Origin: TMED14 sp041158165
GTDB taxonomy: Bacteria; Bacteroidota; Bacteroidia; Flavobacteriales; Schleiferiaceae
Length of the DNA stretch: 64,000 nt
Assembly (NCBI GenBank): GCA_041158165.1
Contig: JBEBBW010000004.1
Coordinates: 1 to 64,000, forward strand
Direction of reading: 5' to 3'
The stretch's first letter is position 1. Every line of letters begins with the position of its first letter. A program made the position numbers and the translations under genes. This document shows positions 16,793-25,976 of the stretch, piece after piece. The notes beneath the pieces were generated by a model, which was given only the letters and a program-made list of their open reading frames with translations, had not been told where the DNA came from and did no database searches.

Positions 16793-18631
16793 ATGTGCGG
16801 TATTGTCGGCTACATCGGGCCACGCGAAGCGTATCCGATCCTCATTCAAGGTCTTAAGCGTTTAGAGTACCGCGGATACGATTCCGCTGGGGTTGCCCTG
16901 GCCAACGGCCGCCTCGATGTATTCAAAAAAATGGGCAAAGTTTCGGCCCTTGAAGCGGTAGCCGACGCAGAGCGCCCGCACGCAACCGTTGGAATCGGAC
17001 ACACCCGCTGGGCTACCCACGGCGAGCCCTCCGACCGCAATGCCCACCCGCACACCTCCAACTCGGGGCGGCTGGTGATTGTGCACAACGGAATCATTGA
17101 AAACTACGCGGAACTGAAGACCCTTCTTACCGGCAAGGGATACACGTTTTCAAGCGATACCGACACCGAGGTGCTGGTCAACTTCATTGAATTCATTCAA
17201 AACGAAGAAAAGGTCAACCTTCAGCAGGCCGTGCGCCTCGCCTTAAACGAAGTGGTCGGAGCCTACGCCATCGTGGTGATGAGTACCGACGAGCCCGACC
17301 AAATGGTTGTTGGTCGCTTGGGTTCACCACTTGTACTTGGACTTGGCGACAACGAGTTTTTTGTGGGCAGCGACGCTACTCCTTTCATCGATTCGACCAA
17401 AAAGGTCATTTACCTCGAAGACGGGGAGATGGCGGTGGTCCAGCGCAGCGGCGTAGTAGTCCGCAAGATTGCCAACGATTTGCCGGTGGACAGCGTGATT
17501 CACCAGCTCCAGCTGGACCTTGCTGCAATTGAAAAGGGCGGATTTGATCACTTCATGATCAAAGAAATTTTTGAGCAACCTAAGTCCATTTTGGACACGG
17601 TGCGCGGACGCCTCAACTTCGCCACCGGCGAGGTGAAAATGGCTGGACTTGACGCCGTGAGCGACAAACTCCTCAACGCCCAGCGCATTCTTGTGATTGG
17701 CTGCGGAACATCATGGCACGCCGGCCTCGTCGGTGAGTACCTGATTGAGGATTTGGCCCGTGTTCCGGTCGAAGTCGAATACGGCAGCGAGTTCCGCTAC
17801 CGAAATCCCATTATCGGACCCAATGACGTGGTAATTGCCGTGTCGCAGTCCGGCGAAACCGCCGACACGCTGGCCGCCATCAAAATGGCCAAGGCCAACG
17901 GAGCAACCGTATTTGGCATTTGCAACGTAGTTGGCTCATCGATTGCGCGCGAAACGCACGCCGGCGCCTACACTCACGCAGGCCCCGAGATCGGCGTGGC
18001 GTCGACCAAGGCTTTTACCGCCCAGGTAACGGTGTTTACGCTGCTTGCCATGTGGCTCGGCCAAAAGAAGGGAGTGCTTTCGGCGGCCCGTTCGGCAGAA
18101 TTGGCCCGTGAGCTCGAGTCTATTCCGGCCAAAATTGAGTCCATGCTTCAACTCGACGGACAGATTCGAGAAATCGCCAAAACCATGGTCTCGGCAACGA
18201 ACGCGCTGTTCCTCGGGCGCGGCTACAACTTCCCCGTTGCCCTCGAGGGCGCACTTAAGTTAAAGGAAATCAGCTATATACACGCCGAGGGGTACCCTGC
18301 CGCAGAAATGAAGCACGGTCCCATTGCACTCATCGACGATCAAATGCCTGTTGTGGTGGTGGCGCCGTTTGGCGAGCTTTATGAGAAGCTTGTGAGCAAC
18401 GTCCAAGAAGTGAAGGCGCGCAAAGGCCGAATCTATGCCATCACCGGCGAAGGCAGCGACGCCATTGCCTCGGTGAGCGACGAGCTCATTGCTATTCCCA
18501 CAACGGACGAGGCACTCTCGCCGCTACTGACCACGGTGCCCCTCCAGCTGCTGAGCTACCACGTCGCCGTGCTGCGCGGCTGTAATGTGGATCAGCCGCG
18601 GAATCTCGCGAAGAGTGTGACGGTGGAATAA
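16793..18631 (+). CDS. glmS: Glutamine-fructose-6-phosphate aminotransferase (isomerizing)
   Basis: A 612-residue enzyme producing glucosamine-6-phosphate, the first step to UDP-GlcNAc. The N-terminal glutaminase begins MCGIVGYIG with the nucleophile Cys2 exposed after Met removal. Two SIS isomerase domains follow (about 285-425 and 460-600), with CGTSWHAG, SQSGETADT and the C-terminal KSVTVE that closes the active site. It lies seven bases after DUF4270 and is followed by a strong terminator. No glmS-ribozyme-like structure is evident in the short upstream gap. Confidence 0.97.
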   Translation: MCGIVGYIGPREAYPILIQGLKRLEYRGYDSAGVALANGRLDVFKKMGKVSALEAVADAERPHATVGIGHTRWATHGEPSDRNAHPHTSNSGRLVIVHNGIIENYAELKTLLTGKGYTFSSDTDTEVLVNFIEFIQNEEKVNLQQAVRLALNEVVGAYAIVVMSTDEPDQMVVGRLGSPLVLGLGDNEFFVGSDATPFIDSTKKVIYLEDGEMAVVQRSGVVVRKIANDLPVDSVIHQLQLDLAAIEKGGFDHFMIKEIFEQPKSILDTVRGRLNFATGEVKMAGLDAVSDKLLNAQRILVIGCGTSWHAGLVGEYLIEDLARVPVEVEYGSEFRYRNPIIGPNDVVIAVSQSGETADTLAAIKMAKANGATVFGICNVVGSSIARETHAGAYTHAGPEIGVASTKAFTAQVTVFTLLAMWLGQKKGVLSAARSAELARELESIPAKIESMLQLDGQIREIAKTMVSATNALFLGRGYNFPVALEGALKLKEISYIHAEGYPAAEMKHGPIALIDDQMPVVVVAPFGELYEKLVSNVQEVKARKGRIYAITGEGSDAIASVSDELIAIPTTDEALSPLLTTVPLQLLSYHVAVLRGCNVDQPRNLAKSVTVE

Positions 18632-18632
18632 C

Positions 18633-18657
18633 AAAAGGGGCCAATCGGCCCCTTTTT
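18633..18657. terminator. Bidirectional terminator between glmS and the following gene
   Basis: A perfect ten-base stem (AAAAGGGGCC/GGCCCCTTTT) with an AATC loop; the A and T runs serve both convergent genes. Confidence 0.88.
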
Positions 18658-18680
18658 GCTTAACCAGTGGTCCAATAGGC

Positions 18681-19259
18681 TTAGATTCGGTACACGCAGC
18701 TCAAGCCAATCGATTGCCCCGATAGGGTAAATTGCGTAGCGGGCTCTTGCCACGTTTCGTTGGATTTGTTGTACCAAATCGAAGCGGTGGGCGCGAGCTC
18801 TATAGCAAGGGTCCAACGGGGCTTGATTCGCGCGCGAACGCCGTATAGAATGCTTGCACTCGGTCCGCCATAGAAGTAGCTGCCGTTGCTGCTGACGTAG
18901 TTTCCGATGTTGCCTCCAACTTCGGCACCCCAATAGGCTGAAACGGCTTTTTTGGGGCGGTTGATGCGCTCAAAGCCAAGCATGGCGTTGGCGTTCATCC
19001 AAAAGTTGGCGTTGGGTTCGCTGTGGGAGTAGTTAATGGAGTTTTGCCAGGTGCGAAAGCGCAGGGCGTAACGGCCTGTGCCGGGTTCGGCGGTTGCGCG
19101 GCGTGGACTCACTTTCATAAAAATTTGGTAGTTCACAAAGGTGCCAAACATGCCACCTTGGGGTGGGGGAGTGCGGAGTCCGATTTGGGTTTCCCAGCGA
19201 GATTGGGCGGTAGCGGAAAGGCTTGCGAAGAGCAAGGCGACAGTCAGGGTACGGAGCAT
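18681..19259 (-). CDS. Putative small outer-membrane beta-barrel protein
   Basis: A 192-residue protein with a clear signal peptide (cleavage near residue 18, after SATAQ). The rest is rich in alternating hydrophobic strands, Tyr, Trp and Gly, and ends in an aromatic/hydrophobic CVYRI strand, as in outer-membrane barrels. I recognise no named family. It is convergent with glmS and divergent from the sulfotransferase gene. Confidence 0.6.
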   Translation of the reverse strand: MLRTLTVALLFASLSATAQSRWETQIGLRTPPPQGGMFGTFVNYQIFMKVSPRRATAEPGTGRYALRFRTWQNSINYSHSEPNANFWMNANAMLGFERINRPKKAVSAYWGAEVGGNIGNYVSSNGSYFYGGPSASILYGVRARIKPRWTLAIELAPTASIWYNKSNETWQEPATQFTLSGQSIGLSCVYRI

Positions 19260-19316
19260 AGTGGTAATGTTTGATGTAAAGATGCGCCCTAGCGGCTAAT
19301 GGTTGCAGCCTAAGTC

Positions 19317-19324
19317 TACCTTTG
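19317..19324 (+). promoter_or_regulatory. -7 box for the sulfotransferase gene
   Basis: TACCTTTG, perfect consensus, ends four bases before the GTG start at 19329; implies a leaderless GTG-initiated mRNA. Confidence 0.6.
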
Positions 19325-19328
19325 TGGT

Positions 19329-20177
19329 GTGAAATCGGCGATTTTTCCAAACCTCGTGGTCGGCGGGGCTCCGAAGTGCGGCACCAGCAGCGTGTTTTTT
19401 TGGTTGGCGGCCCACCCTGAGGTGGCGTCGAGCCGCGAAAAAGAAACGTTTTTTTGGGCTCCCGAGGTCAACCGCTTCAACGCCAAGTGCAACGTGGTGG
19501 AGCACGGCCCCGAGGCCTATCCCCGTCTATTTGAGCATACGAGCGATGCCAAAGTGCGCTTTGAGGCGACCGCAGCCTACATCTACTATTCGACGGCCTG
19601 GGAAGGGCTGGCTTCGCTGCCGGTAAAACCTACCGTCCTGTTCCTGCTTCGCGAGCCGGCTGCCCGCACCCAAAGCCAATTTCTGTTTGAAACCCACCGC
19701 ACCGGTCGGGTGAACGGGAGTTTTGCCGACTACATTCGCGAGCCGCACATTTTGGATCACGGCCACTACGTGCGCTACCTAACGCAATGGGAGGCCGCAT
19801 TAGGGCGCGAAAACCTCGTGATTTGGCAGTTTGAACAGGTGATGCGCGATCCGCGCGCGGCCATGATGTCGTTGGCGGAGCGCTTGGGCATTGACCCGAC
19901 CTTTTATGAGCGTTTTGATTTCGCGGTGCGCAACGAGACGGTGGCCATCCGAAGCAAGGGCCTGCATCGCCTGGGGCTCAGGCTGCAGTCTATGATTCCG
20001 CTGGCCGTTCAGGACGCGCTCCTTCCGCTGTACCTTAAACTGAACGGCGCGGGCCGACCTAAGGCAGACGACCGCCTGAAGGCCGAAACCAAGGCCCTCA
20101 AGCCCCTTTTTGCCGCGTCCAACGCCGAATTAGCCGCACGCTTTCCGGAGTCCATCGATTTGGCACTTTGGGCTTGA
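19329..20177 (+). CDS. PAPS-dependent sulfotransferase
   Basis: A 282-residue sulfotransferase-family protein that would move sulfate from PAPS to a carbohydrate or other acceptor. The 5'-phosphosulfate loop is GAPKCGTSS (about residues 13-21) and a KETFFW segment follows. A 3'-phosphate-binding region includes the FLLREPAARTQSQ stretch. The GTG start directly follows a -7 box by four bases. The downstream acyltransferase-like gene starts within or just after its end, so the two probably modify the same surface molecule; the acceptor is unknown. Confidence 0.82.
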   Translation: MKSAIFPNLVVGGAPKCGTSSVFFWLAAHPEVASSREKETFFWAPEVNRFNAKCNVVEHGPEAYPRLFEHTSDAKVRFEATAAYIYYSTAWEGLASLPVKPTVLFLLREPAARTQSQFLFETHRTGRVNGSFADYIREPHILDHGHYVRYLTQWEAALGRENLVIWQFEQVMRDPRAAMMSLAERLGIDPTFYERFDFAVRNETVAIRSKGLHRLGLRLQSMIPLAVQDALLPLYLKLNGAGRPKADDRLKAETKALKPLFAASNAELAARFPESIDLALWA

Positions 20178-21184
20178 GGGCTTCTGAACCTTTGGAGCCC
20201 ACAGAGGTTAGACCTAGCGTGCGCCTTCACCAACTCATTCAGCAGCTTCCGGGCTACGCGGGCATGCTGCGCGTCAACGGCCAAACCATCCCGCATTCGT
20301 TTGTGTCGCTGCACCGGCCCACGGGTAAGTACGTGCACCGCGTTTTGCTACAGCTCGCTTCGCGGCTCCTCGAACGCGGCGGGGTTCGCAACCTGGGCCA
20401 CGCGGGGGCGCCTGGCCTGGTCCTAGCGGAACTCGACCCTGTAAAAGGCGCGCCCCAAATCCCCATTTGGCCCCGCGGCTACTCGGCCGTGGCGGCAAAC
20501 GTTCTCGGAAGCCCTAGCGTCCGCGACGCCGTAACGGTGCCCGCCGAACCCTTCATGGTGCTGGAATTGGACCCGGCTTGGACCTCGTTTGACGACTACC
20601 TCGGCGCCATGAAGACCAAGTACCGCACGCGCGCCAAACGGGCAATGAACCTGTCGGCGCACTGCGAACACTGCGCCTGTACCAACTGGCCCGACGAAGA
20701 ATGGTTGAGCTGGGCCGCAGACCTTCTCGGCAAGACCCTCGCCGACAAAGTGATTGCGCTCCCTGAAAACCTGCGTGAGCTCTTGGCTACGTTTAAACGC
20801 GTGTACGGCGATGATTTTCACGTCTTTGGCTACCGAATTAACGGCCAATGGGTAGGCTTCATCACGGCGCTCCACGAAGGCGATACCCTCTACGCGCTTC
20901 ACATGGGATTTGAGCCGGAATTTGCGCGCGAGGCGCAGTTCTACCAGCGCAGCATGATGGACGTTGTCGCCCTGGGCATCCAATTGGGCGCTGCACGTGT
21001 CAACATGGGCCGCACTGCCACCGAAATTAAAAGCACCTTGGGCGCACGCCCCGTCGAAAACAGCTTCGTTTTTATTACCACCTGCACGTGGATGCGCTGG
21101 CTTGTTGCGGGCTACCGCAAGTGGATCCTGAGACTGCCCACCTACGAACTGCGCTCGCCGTTTAAAGGCGACGGCGCGGACTAG
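20168..21184 (+). CDS. GNAT / FemAB-like acyltransferase
   Basis: A protein of up to 338 residues resembling the BioF2/FemAB-like acetyltransferase fold. It shows a basic MKTKYRTRAKRAM segment (about residues 151-163), a core strand HVFGYRINGQWVGFI, and a C-terminal LGIQLGAARVNMGRTATEIKSTLG stretch typical of these proteins. The start is uncertain: a TTG at 20168 overlaps the sulfotransferase by ten bases, while an in-frame GTG at 20219 would give 321 residues. It is probably coupled to the sulfotransferase. The transferred group and acceptor cannot be told. Confidence 0.65.
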   Translation: MGLRASEPLEPTEVRPSVRLHQLIQQLPGYAGMLRVNGQTIPHSFVSLHRPTGKYVHRVLLQLASRLLERGGVRNLGHAGAPGLVLAELDPVKGAPQIPIWPRGYSAVAANVLGSPSVRDAVTVPAEPFMVLELDPAWTSFDDYLGAMKTKYRTRAKRAMNLSAHCEHCACTNWPDEEWLSWAADLLGKTLADKVIALPENLRELLATFKRVYGDDFHVFGYRINGQWVGFITALHEGDTLYALHMGFEPEFAREAQFYQRSMMDVVALGIQLGAARVNMGRTATEIKSTLGARPVENSFVFITTCTWMRWLVAGYRKWILRLPTYELRSPFKGDGAD

Positions 21185-21232
21185 ATTCGCCTTCGATTAG
21201 ATTCGGCGCGGTTAGCGACCACGCCGCACCCC

Positions 21233-23620
21233 CTAAAACTCGAGAATAAATCCAATCGTCGGCAGCGTGCGCCCGGTATCGCTCCGCAGCAGCTGCATTT
21301 GGTAGCGGCTGGGGTCGTCGACATTGAGCAGTGGCTGCTTGCTTTGGGCGTCGCGCACCACCGTCAGGTAGGGCATCAGCGGGTAGTCGTTGGAGCCTAG
21401 GTTTTGCAGGTCGAGGTACCACGTGATGCTGTGGTTCTTGCGCGCCGTGACTTTGTCGATGCGAAAGTCAAGTTGGCTGAAACTCGCCAGGCGCTGGCTA
21501 TTTACGTTGCGGTAGTCGAAGATTCCGCGCTGAAGCACGTCCCAGTTCTCGCGCAGTGCAGACGTTGCGGCATCAAATGGCGTAAACGGAGTTCCGCTCG
21601 AATAGCGGGCTTTAATGCCAGCCTGCCAGCCCTTGCCCCACACGCGGCCGGCAGTGACCGAGCCGCTGTGGCGGCTGTCCCACACCGACGGTGCCCACTC
21701 GGCATTTTGGGTCTGGAATTCCGACTTCCCGTAGTGGTAGGAGGCCATCCACCAGTACTTGCCCTTGAGTTTTTGCTGCAAGAAGACCTCAAGACCATAG
21801 GCGCGCCCGGTGCTGGTCGGGGTAGAGGCTTGGTCGCCGACGGCCACGTAGGCGCCAATCGCGTTGGCGTAGCTGATTTGGTCCTGAACCAAGAACGGGT
21901 AGCGACGGTAGCCCTTGTAGTAGCCTTCAATGCTGACGCGGTAGGTTTGTCCGTTTTGGTACTCAACGCCGCCCGCAAGCTGCTGCACGAGGGCACTGGC
22001 CAGGTCGTCACGACGCCCTTGTGCGGAGTTGGCCACCTGGATGATGGCCGGCGGAAGCTGGCTGTACTGTCCGAGGTTGGCGTTGGCGGTCCAGCGCTCG
22101 CTGATGAGGTAGCGCAGGGCAAGTCGGGGCGACAAATTGTTCAGCGGATTGGCGGTAGACGACGAAAGGCTCGCCGCGTCGGTACGCAGGCCGAAGGTTG
22201 CGGTCAGCCGATCGCCGAGGGGCTGCGTGAAGGCCCCAAAAAGAGCGCCTGTGCCGTAGGCGGCGGTGTCGCCGAGCACCACCGTGTCGATTTGGCTACC
22301 CGTCCAGCGCAGGTTCCACATGTCGAGGTGGTAGGCACGGCGTTCAAGGCTGGCGCCAAACGAAAGCTGTCCACCGTGGGCAAGGGGATTTTGGCGGCGC
22401 TCCACGCGAAGGCGCTGGTTGGTTTCGCTTGCGTCGTAGCGAAGCTGGCGGTCGGCCTCAAGGCCCGAATTGCCATTGAATTTAGCTGCTTTGTTGGCGA
22501 TTCCGTCTTGGCTGAGCACCACGGTCCATTGTCCGCGCTCGTCGAAGCTGCGGTAGCGCAGTCCGCCCACCTCGGTGCGCTGCGTGCCCTCGGGGATGTA
22601 ACCTACGTTGTACAGCAGTGCATCAGAAGCATTGGAGTCGGCAGGGTACAGAAAATAACGGTCCCAGCCGCCAATGGCGAGCAAGGTGAGGTCGCGGCGT
22701 GCATCGATTTGGTGGTGAATCCGAACTTGGGCGTCTTGGTAGGCCGGCAGTACCGGAATTTTGAACAGCCTGAAGTAGTACTGGCTGAAGGAGTTGCGTG
22801 CACTGGCGGTGAACCGAGTTTTTTTGCCGAGCGGACCCTCCAGCGTGGCGCCGTAGTCGGTTTGGCCAAGGCTGAGGCGCAGTCCAAGGCGGTCCGAGCG
22901 CCCATTCCGGCCCTCCATTGCGAGCGTTCCGCTGAGGACGTTGCCGAAGGTCGTCGAAAAGGCACCGGTCTGGAGTTCGGTGGTTTGAACGTGGTCGAGG
23001 TTGATGAGGCTTACGGCCCCGCCGCTGGCGCCTTGGATCGAAAAGTGGTTGATGGTGGGCACGTCGATGCCGTCAAAGCGGTATCCGTTTTCTGAGGGAG
23101 CCCCGCCGCGCAGCGAAATAGCGTAGCCAAAGCTGGGTTTGGGCAGTATTCCAGGAAACGATTGAATCACCTTCGACAGGTCCAGTACCGCACCCGGCAT
23201 GCGCTGCATTTCAGCCCAGCCAATCGCTTTAATGCTCAAGGGCGATTCGGGGGTGCTTTTAAATGCATCGGCGGTTACGACTACTTCTCCGAGGTTTTGC
23301 TGCGGAACGATTTCGATCGTTAGCTCGTTGGGCTTGACGGCATTGATCCACAGTTCGTGGATCGTTTTAACGTACAGCCCTTCGTCGCCGGTTACCGTGA
23401 GGTTGGCAAGGCCCGACGGAAGGTTTTCAAACTGAAATCGCCCTTCGGCGTCGGTGCGCGTCTGGAAGCTCTGAATGTTCGGGCTGGTGGTCAGAACCAC
23501 GTCCCAGCCGGCCGCGGCTTGGGCGCCCTGAGTGAATACTACGCGTCCTTTAAATTGAGCTTGGGCGAGGAGGCCAAGGGGAGCGGTCAAAAGCAAAAAT
23601 GCCCAAATCCAAAATTTCAT
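21233..23620 (-). CDS. TonB-dependent receptor
   Basis: A 795-residue outer-membrane receptor. After the signal peptide (about 1-19) comes a carboxypeptidase-regulatory-like beta domain (about 22-100), then a TonB plug (about 110-230) with RMPGAVLDLSKVIQSFPGI and the SLRGG motif, then a 22-strand barrel ending in IGFILEF. There is no visible SusD-like partner next door, which argues against a SusCD glycan system; siderophore, vitamin or peptide uptake is equally possible. A -7 box lies four bases before the ATG. Confidence 0.9.
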   Translation of the reverse strand: MKFWIWAFLLLTAPLGLLAQAQFKGRVVFTQGAQAAAGWDVVLTTSPNIQSFQTRTDAEGRFQFENLPSGLANLTVTGDEGLYVKTIHELWINAVKPNELTIEIVPQQNLGEVVVTADAFKSTPESPLSIKAIGWAEMQRMPGAVLDLSKVIQSFPGILPKPSFGYAISLRGGAPSENGYRFDGIDVPTINHFSIQGASGGAVSLINLDHVQTTELQTGAFSTTFGNVLSGTLAMEGRNGRSDRLGLRLSLGQTDYGATLEGPLGKKTRFTASARNSFSQYYFRLFKIPVLPAYQDAQVRIHHQIDARRDLTLLAIGGWDRYFLYPADSNASDALLYNVGYIPEGTQRTEVGGLRYRSFDERGQWTVVLSQDGIANKAAKFNGNSGLEADRQLRYDASETNQRLRVERRQNPLAHGGQLSFGASLERRAYHLDMWNLRWTGSQIDTVVLGDTAAYGTGALFGAFTQPLGDRLTATFGLRTDAASLSSSTANPLNNLSPRLALRYLISERWTANANLGQYSQLPPAIIQVANSAQGRRDDLASALVQQLAGGVEYQNGQTYRVSIEGYYKGYRRYPFLVQDQISYANAIGAYVAVGDQASTPTSTGRAYGLEVFLQQKLKGKYWWMASYHYGKSEFQTQNAEWAPSVWDSRHSGSVTAGRVWGKGWQAGIKARYSSGTPFTPFDAATSALRENWDVLQRGIFDYRNVNSQRLASFSQLDFRIDKVTARKNHSITWYLDLQNLGSNDYPLMPYLTVVRDAQSKQPLLNVDDPSRYQMQLLRSDTGRTLPTIGFILEF

Positions 23621-23624
23621 GGCG

Positions 23625-23632
23625 CGAAATTA
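23625..23632 (-). promoter_or_regulatory. -7 box for the TonB-dependent receptor gene
   Basis: TAATTTCG on the minus strand ends four bases before the ATG at 23620. Confidence 0.5.
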
Positions 23633-23690
23633 CATGGGCCTTTTCGCACAAAATACCCACAAAAGTCATTTTTTGCCCCAAGGGGTCGGG

Positions 23691-24254
23691 CTACTGGTTG
23701 TACTGCGTCATCGCGATGCCTGGCCCCGCAAGCACAAAGGTTTCGAGCTGCTTGATGGCGCGCTCGATCCCCGGGTTGAGGAATTCAAGCTCTTCGGGCG
23801 TCCAGCGGCCTAGCACAAAGTCAACTTGGTGGCCCTTGGGGAAGTGCTGGCCGATCCCGATGCGCTGCCGGGCATAGTCTTGGCGTCCGAGCGTGGCCTG
23901 GATGTCTTTGAGGCCATTGTGTCCGCCGTCGGAGCCTTTAAGCTTTAGCCGCACATGGCCCACGGGCAGCGCGAGTTCATCCACGACCACAACGAGGTTT
24001 TCGAGCGGAATTTTTTCTTCCTCCATCCAGTACCGAACCGCCTTGCCGCTAAGGTTCATGAAGGTGCTGGGCTTGATGAGTACCACGGTCCGCCCCTTGA
24101 TGCTGAACTGCGCCCGATCTCCGAGGCGTGAAATAGAAAAGGACGCCGAATGGGCCGAAGCCCAGGCGTCCAGTAGGTCGAACCCAATGTTGTGGCGGGT
24201 ACGGGCATACTCGCTGCCCGGATTACCCAGCCCCACCACCAGGAACTTTTTCAT
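23691..24254 (-). CDS. pth: Peptidyl-tRNA hydrolase
   Basis: A 187-residue enzyme that releases peptides from stalled peptidyl-tRNA. The N-terminal VVGLGNPGSEYARTRHNIGF contains the conserved Asn11 and catalytic His21; KPSTFMNLSGKAV and the DELALPVGHVRLKLKGSDGGHNGLK block follow. It starts immediately after the rplY stop codon, the third gene of a prs-rplY-pth operon common in Bacteroidota. Confidence 0.96.
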   Translation of the reverse strand: MKKFLVVGLGNPGSEYARTRHNIGFDLLDAWASAHSASFSISRLGDRAQFSIKGRTVVLIKPSTFMNLSGKAVRYWMEEEKIPLENLVVVVDELALPVGHVRLKLKGSDGGHNGLKDIQATLGRQDYARQRIGIGQHFPKGHQVDFVLGRWTPEELEFLNPGIERAIKQLETFVLAGPGIAMTQYNQ

Positions 24255-24866
24255 TTATTCGGCGCTAGCCTCGGCAGGAGCCTCTTCTTCGGCACCTTCG
24301 TCGTCGGTGTCGGCGACGGCGTTACGCGACATGGCGATTGAAACGACTACCGCGTTGTCGGCGTTCAGGATCTCGTAGGGCTTGCCCTTCTTGATGTCTG
24401 AAACACGAATCGCTTGACCAATGCGGAGCTCCGTGATGTCGTGCTCAATCGACGACGGAAGGTCGTTGATCAGGCCTTTTACCTTGAGGTTGCGCAGGGC
24501 GAACTTCATTTTACCGCCGCTGCGCACGCCGCGTGCGTTACCGGTGAGGACCATCGGAACTTGAATGGTAACAGGCTTTCCGTCAAGAACTTGGATGAAG
24601 TCAACGTGAGTCAACGAATCGTTGAGCACGTGGAACTGCATGTCTTGGATTACAGCGTTGTAGGTCTTACCGTTCAGCTCGATAGACGCCATGCGCGCTT
24701 CGGCCGTGTAGACGAGATCGCGGAACGCGAGGGTGGGAGCATAGAAGTGAACGGGGTTGTCACCTCCGTACATCACGCAGGGAACTAGGCCCTGGTCGCG
24801 GAGCTGCTTGGCGTACTTGGTGCCCAATTCGGTGCGGACGGTGCCTTGGAGAGTTACGGATTGCAT
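24255..24866 (-). CDS. rplY: 50S ribosomal protein L25/general stress protein Ctc
   Basis: A 203-residue long-form bL25 (Ctc type). The N-terminal 5S-rRNA-binding domain (about 1-95, with the VPCVMYGGDNPVHFY segment) is followed by the C-terminal TL5-like beta domain (about 100-185). An acidic, Ala/Glu-rich tail of about 20 residues ends the protein. It lies between prs and pth. Confidence 0.95.
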   Translation of the reverse strand: MQSVTLQGTVRTELGTKYAKQLRDQGLVPCVMYGGDNPVHFYAPTLAFRDLVYTAEARMASIELNGKTYNAVIQDMQFHVLNDSLTHVDFIQVLDGKPVTIQVPMVLTGNARGVRSGGKMKFALRNLKVKGLINDLPSSIEHDITELRIGQAIRVSDIKKGKPYEILNADNAVVVSIAMSRNAVADTDDEGAEEEAPAEASAE

Positions 24867-24884
24867 GGCTTAAGAAATCGAGGT

Positions 24885-25817
24885 TTAGAACAAAAAGTGG
24901 TCGCTGATGGACTCGTTGGATTGGACTTTGCGCATCACCGCGGCAAACAAGGGTGCTACGCTAAGGGTGCGGATTTTGTCGCTGTTCCGCTTCAGGGGTA
25001 TGGTGTCGGTGATTACGAGCTCCTGGAGGGCTGAATCCTCAATGCGCTCAATGGCGTTGCCCGAGAGCACGCCGTGGGTACAGTAGGCGCGCACCGACTT
25101 AGCGCCTTCGTCCATCAGCATGTCGGCGGCCTTAGTCAGGGTTCCCGCCGTATCCACCATGTCGTCCATGAGAATGACATGGCGGTCTTTTACATCGCCG
25201 ATCACGGTCATTTTGTCTACGACATTGGCTTTTTTGCGCTGCTTATAGCAAATCACCACCTCGGCTCCTAATTGGTTGCCGTACGCAGAGGCGCGCTTCG
25301 AGCCACCCACGTCAGGCGAGGCGATGGTCAAGTTTTCAAGTCCGAGCGATTCGATGTCTGGAATGAAAATCGAGCTGCTGTACAAGTGGTCGACAGGAAT
25401 TTCAAAGAAACCTTGAATCTGGTCGGCGTGCAGGTCCATGGTCATCACGCGGGTCGCACCAGCGGCTTCGAGGAGCTTGGCCACGAGCTTGCTCGTAATG
25501 GGAACGCGGGGCTTGTCCTTGCGGTCCTGACGGGCATACCCAAAGTAGGGAATCACTGCTGTGATGTGGCGGGCCGAGGCGCGCTTGGCCGCATCAATCA
25601 TCTGAAGAAGTTCAAAAAGATTCTCTGACGAGGGCATCGTACTTTGAATCAAAAACACGCGGCTACCGCGCACTGACTCTTCAAACCACAGCACGTATTC
25701 GCCGTCGCTAAAGGGCTGCATCGCCACTTTGCCCATGGGCGCACCGTATTCCTTCGCAATCGCCTGGGCGAGTGCGGAGGTAGCCGTTCCAGCAAAGAGT
25801 TTAGCGCTTGGTTGCAT
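24885..25817 (-). CDS. prs: Ribose-phosphate pyrophosphokinase
   Basis: A 310-residue enzyme making PRPP for nucleotide, histidine and NAD synthesis. Visible motifs are the PFSDGEYVLWFEESVRG segment, YARQDRKDKPRVPITSKLVA, and the PRPP-binding loop ILMDDMVDTAGTL. The start is taken at 25817. A longer in-frame reading to 25958 would translate the antisense of the tRNA-Leu gene and is an artefact. A -7 box lies 21 bases upstream. Confidence 0.96.
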   Translation of the reverse strand: MQPSAKLFAGTATSALAQAIAKEYGAPMGKVAMQPFSDGEYVLWFEESVRGSRVFLIQSTMPSSENLFELLQMIDAAKRASARHITAVIPYFGYARQDRKDKPRVPITSKLVAKLLEAAGATRVMTMDLHADQIQGFFEIPVDHLYSSSIFIPDIESLGLENLTIASPDVGGSKRASAYGNQLGAEVVICYKQRKKANVVDKMTVIGDVKDRHVILMDDMVDTAGTLTKAADMLMDEGAKSVRAYCTHGVLSGNAIERIEDSALQELVITDTIPLKRNSDKIRTLSVAPLFAAVMRKVQSNESISDHFLF

Positions 25818-25838
25818 CAGAGATTTCTTCAGGGGGTG

Positions 25839-25846
25839 CAAATGTA
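25839..25846 (-). promoter_or_regulatory. -7 box for prs
   Basis: TACATTTG on the minus strand, a perfect TAnnTTTG match, 21 bases before the prs ATG. Confidence 0.55.
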
Positions 25847-25859
25847 CGAATTTATTATG

Positions 25860-25867
25860 TACTTTTG
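25860..25867 (+). promoter_or_regulatory. -7 box for tRNA-Leu
   Basis: TACTTTTG, a perfect match, nine bases before the first base of the tRNA. Confidence 0.6.
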
Positions 25868-25876
25868 CCTTCCCTT

Positions 25877-25957
25877 GCCCAGGTGGCGGAATTGGTAGAC
25901 GCGCACGACTCAAACTCGTGTTCCCCTGGAGTGCGGGTTCGATTCCCGCCCTGGGCA
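25877..25957 (+). tRNA. tRNA-Leu (anticodon CAA)
   Basis: A class II tRNA of 81 bases. The acceptor stem is GCCCAGG paired with CCTGGGC (25950-25956), with discriminator A at 25957. The anticodon stem is CACGA/TCGTG with loop CTCAAAC, placing the CAA anticodon at 25911-25913. A long variable arm follows, then a GCGGG/CCCGC T stem with a TTCGATT loop. No CCA is encoded, so it must be added enzymatically. The dCMP deaminase gene starts 19 bases downstream with no terminator between. Confidence 0.95.
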
Positions 25958-25976
25958 CAAGGACCCCTCTTAGCTT

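Noticed and set aside
21404..23095. Long plus-strand open frame of 563 codons
   Set aside because: It is antisense to the TonB-dependent receptor, starts without a promoter and has no recognisable domain; a GC-rich shadow frame.
25818..25958. N-terminal extension of prs
   Set aside because: It translates the antisense of tRNA-Leu, a known annotation artefact; the real start at 25817 matches the family.
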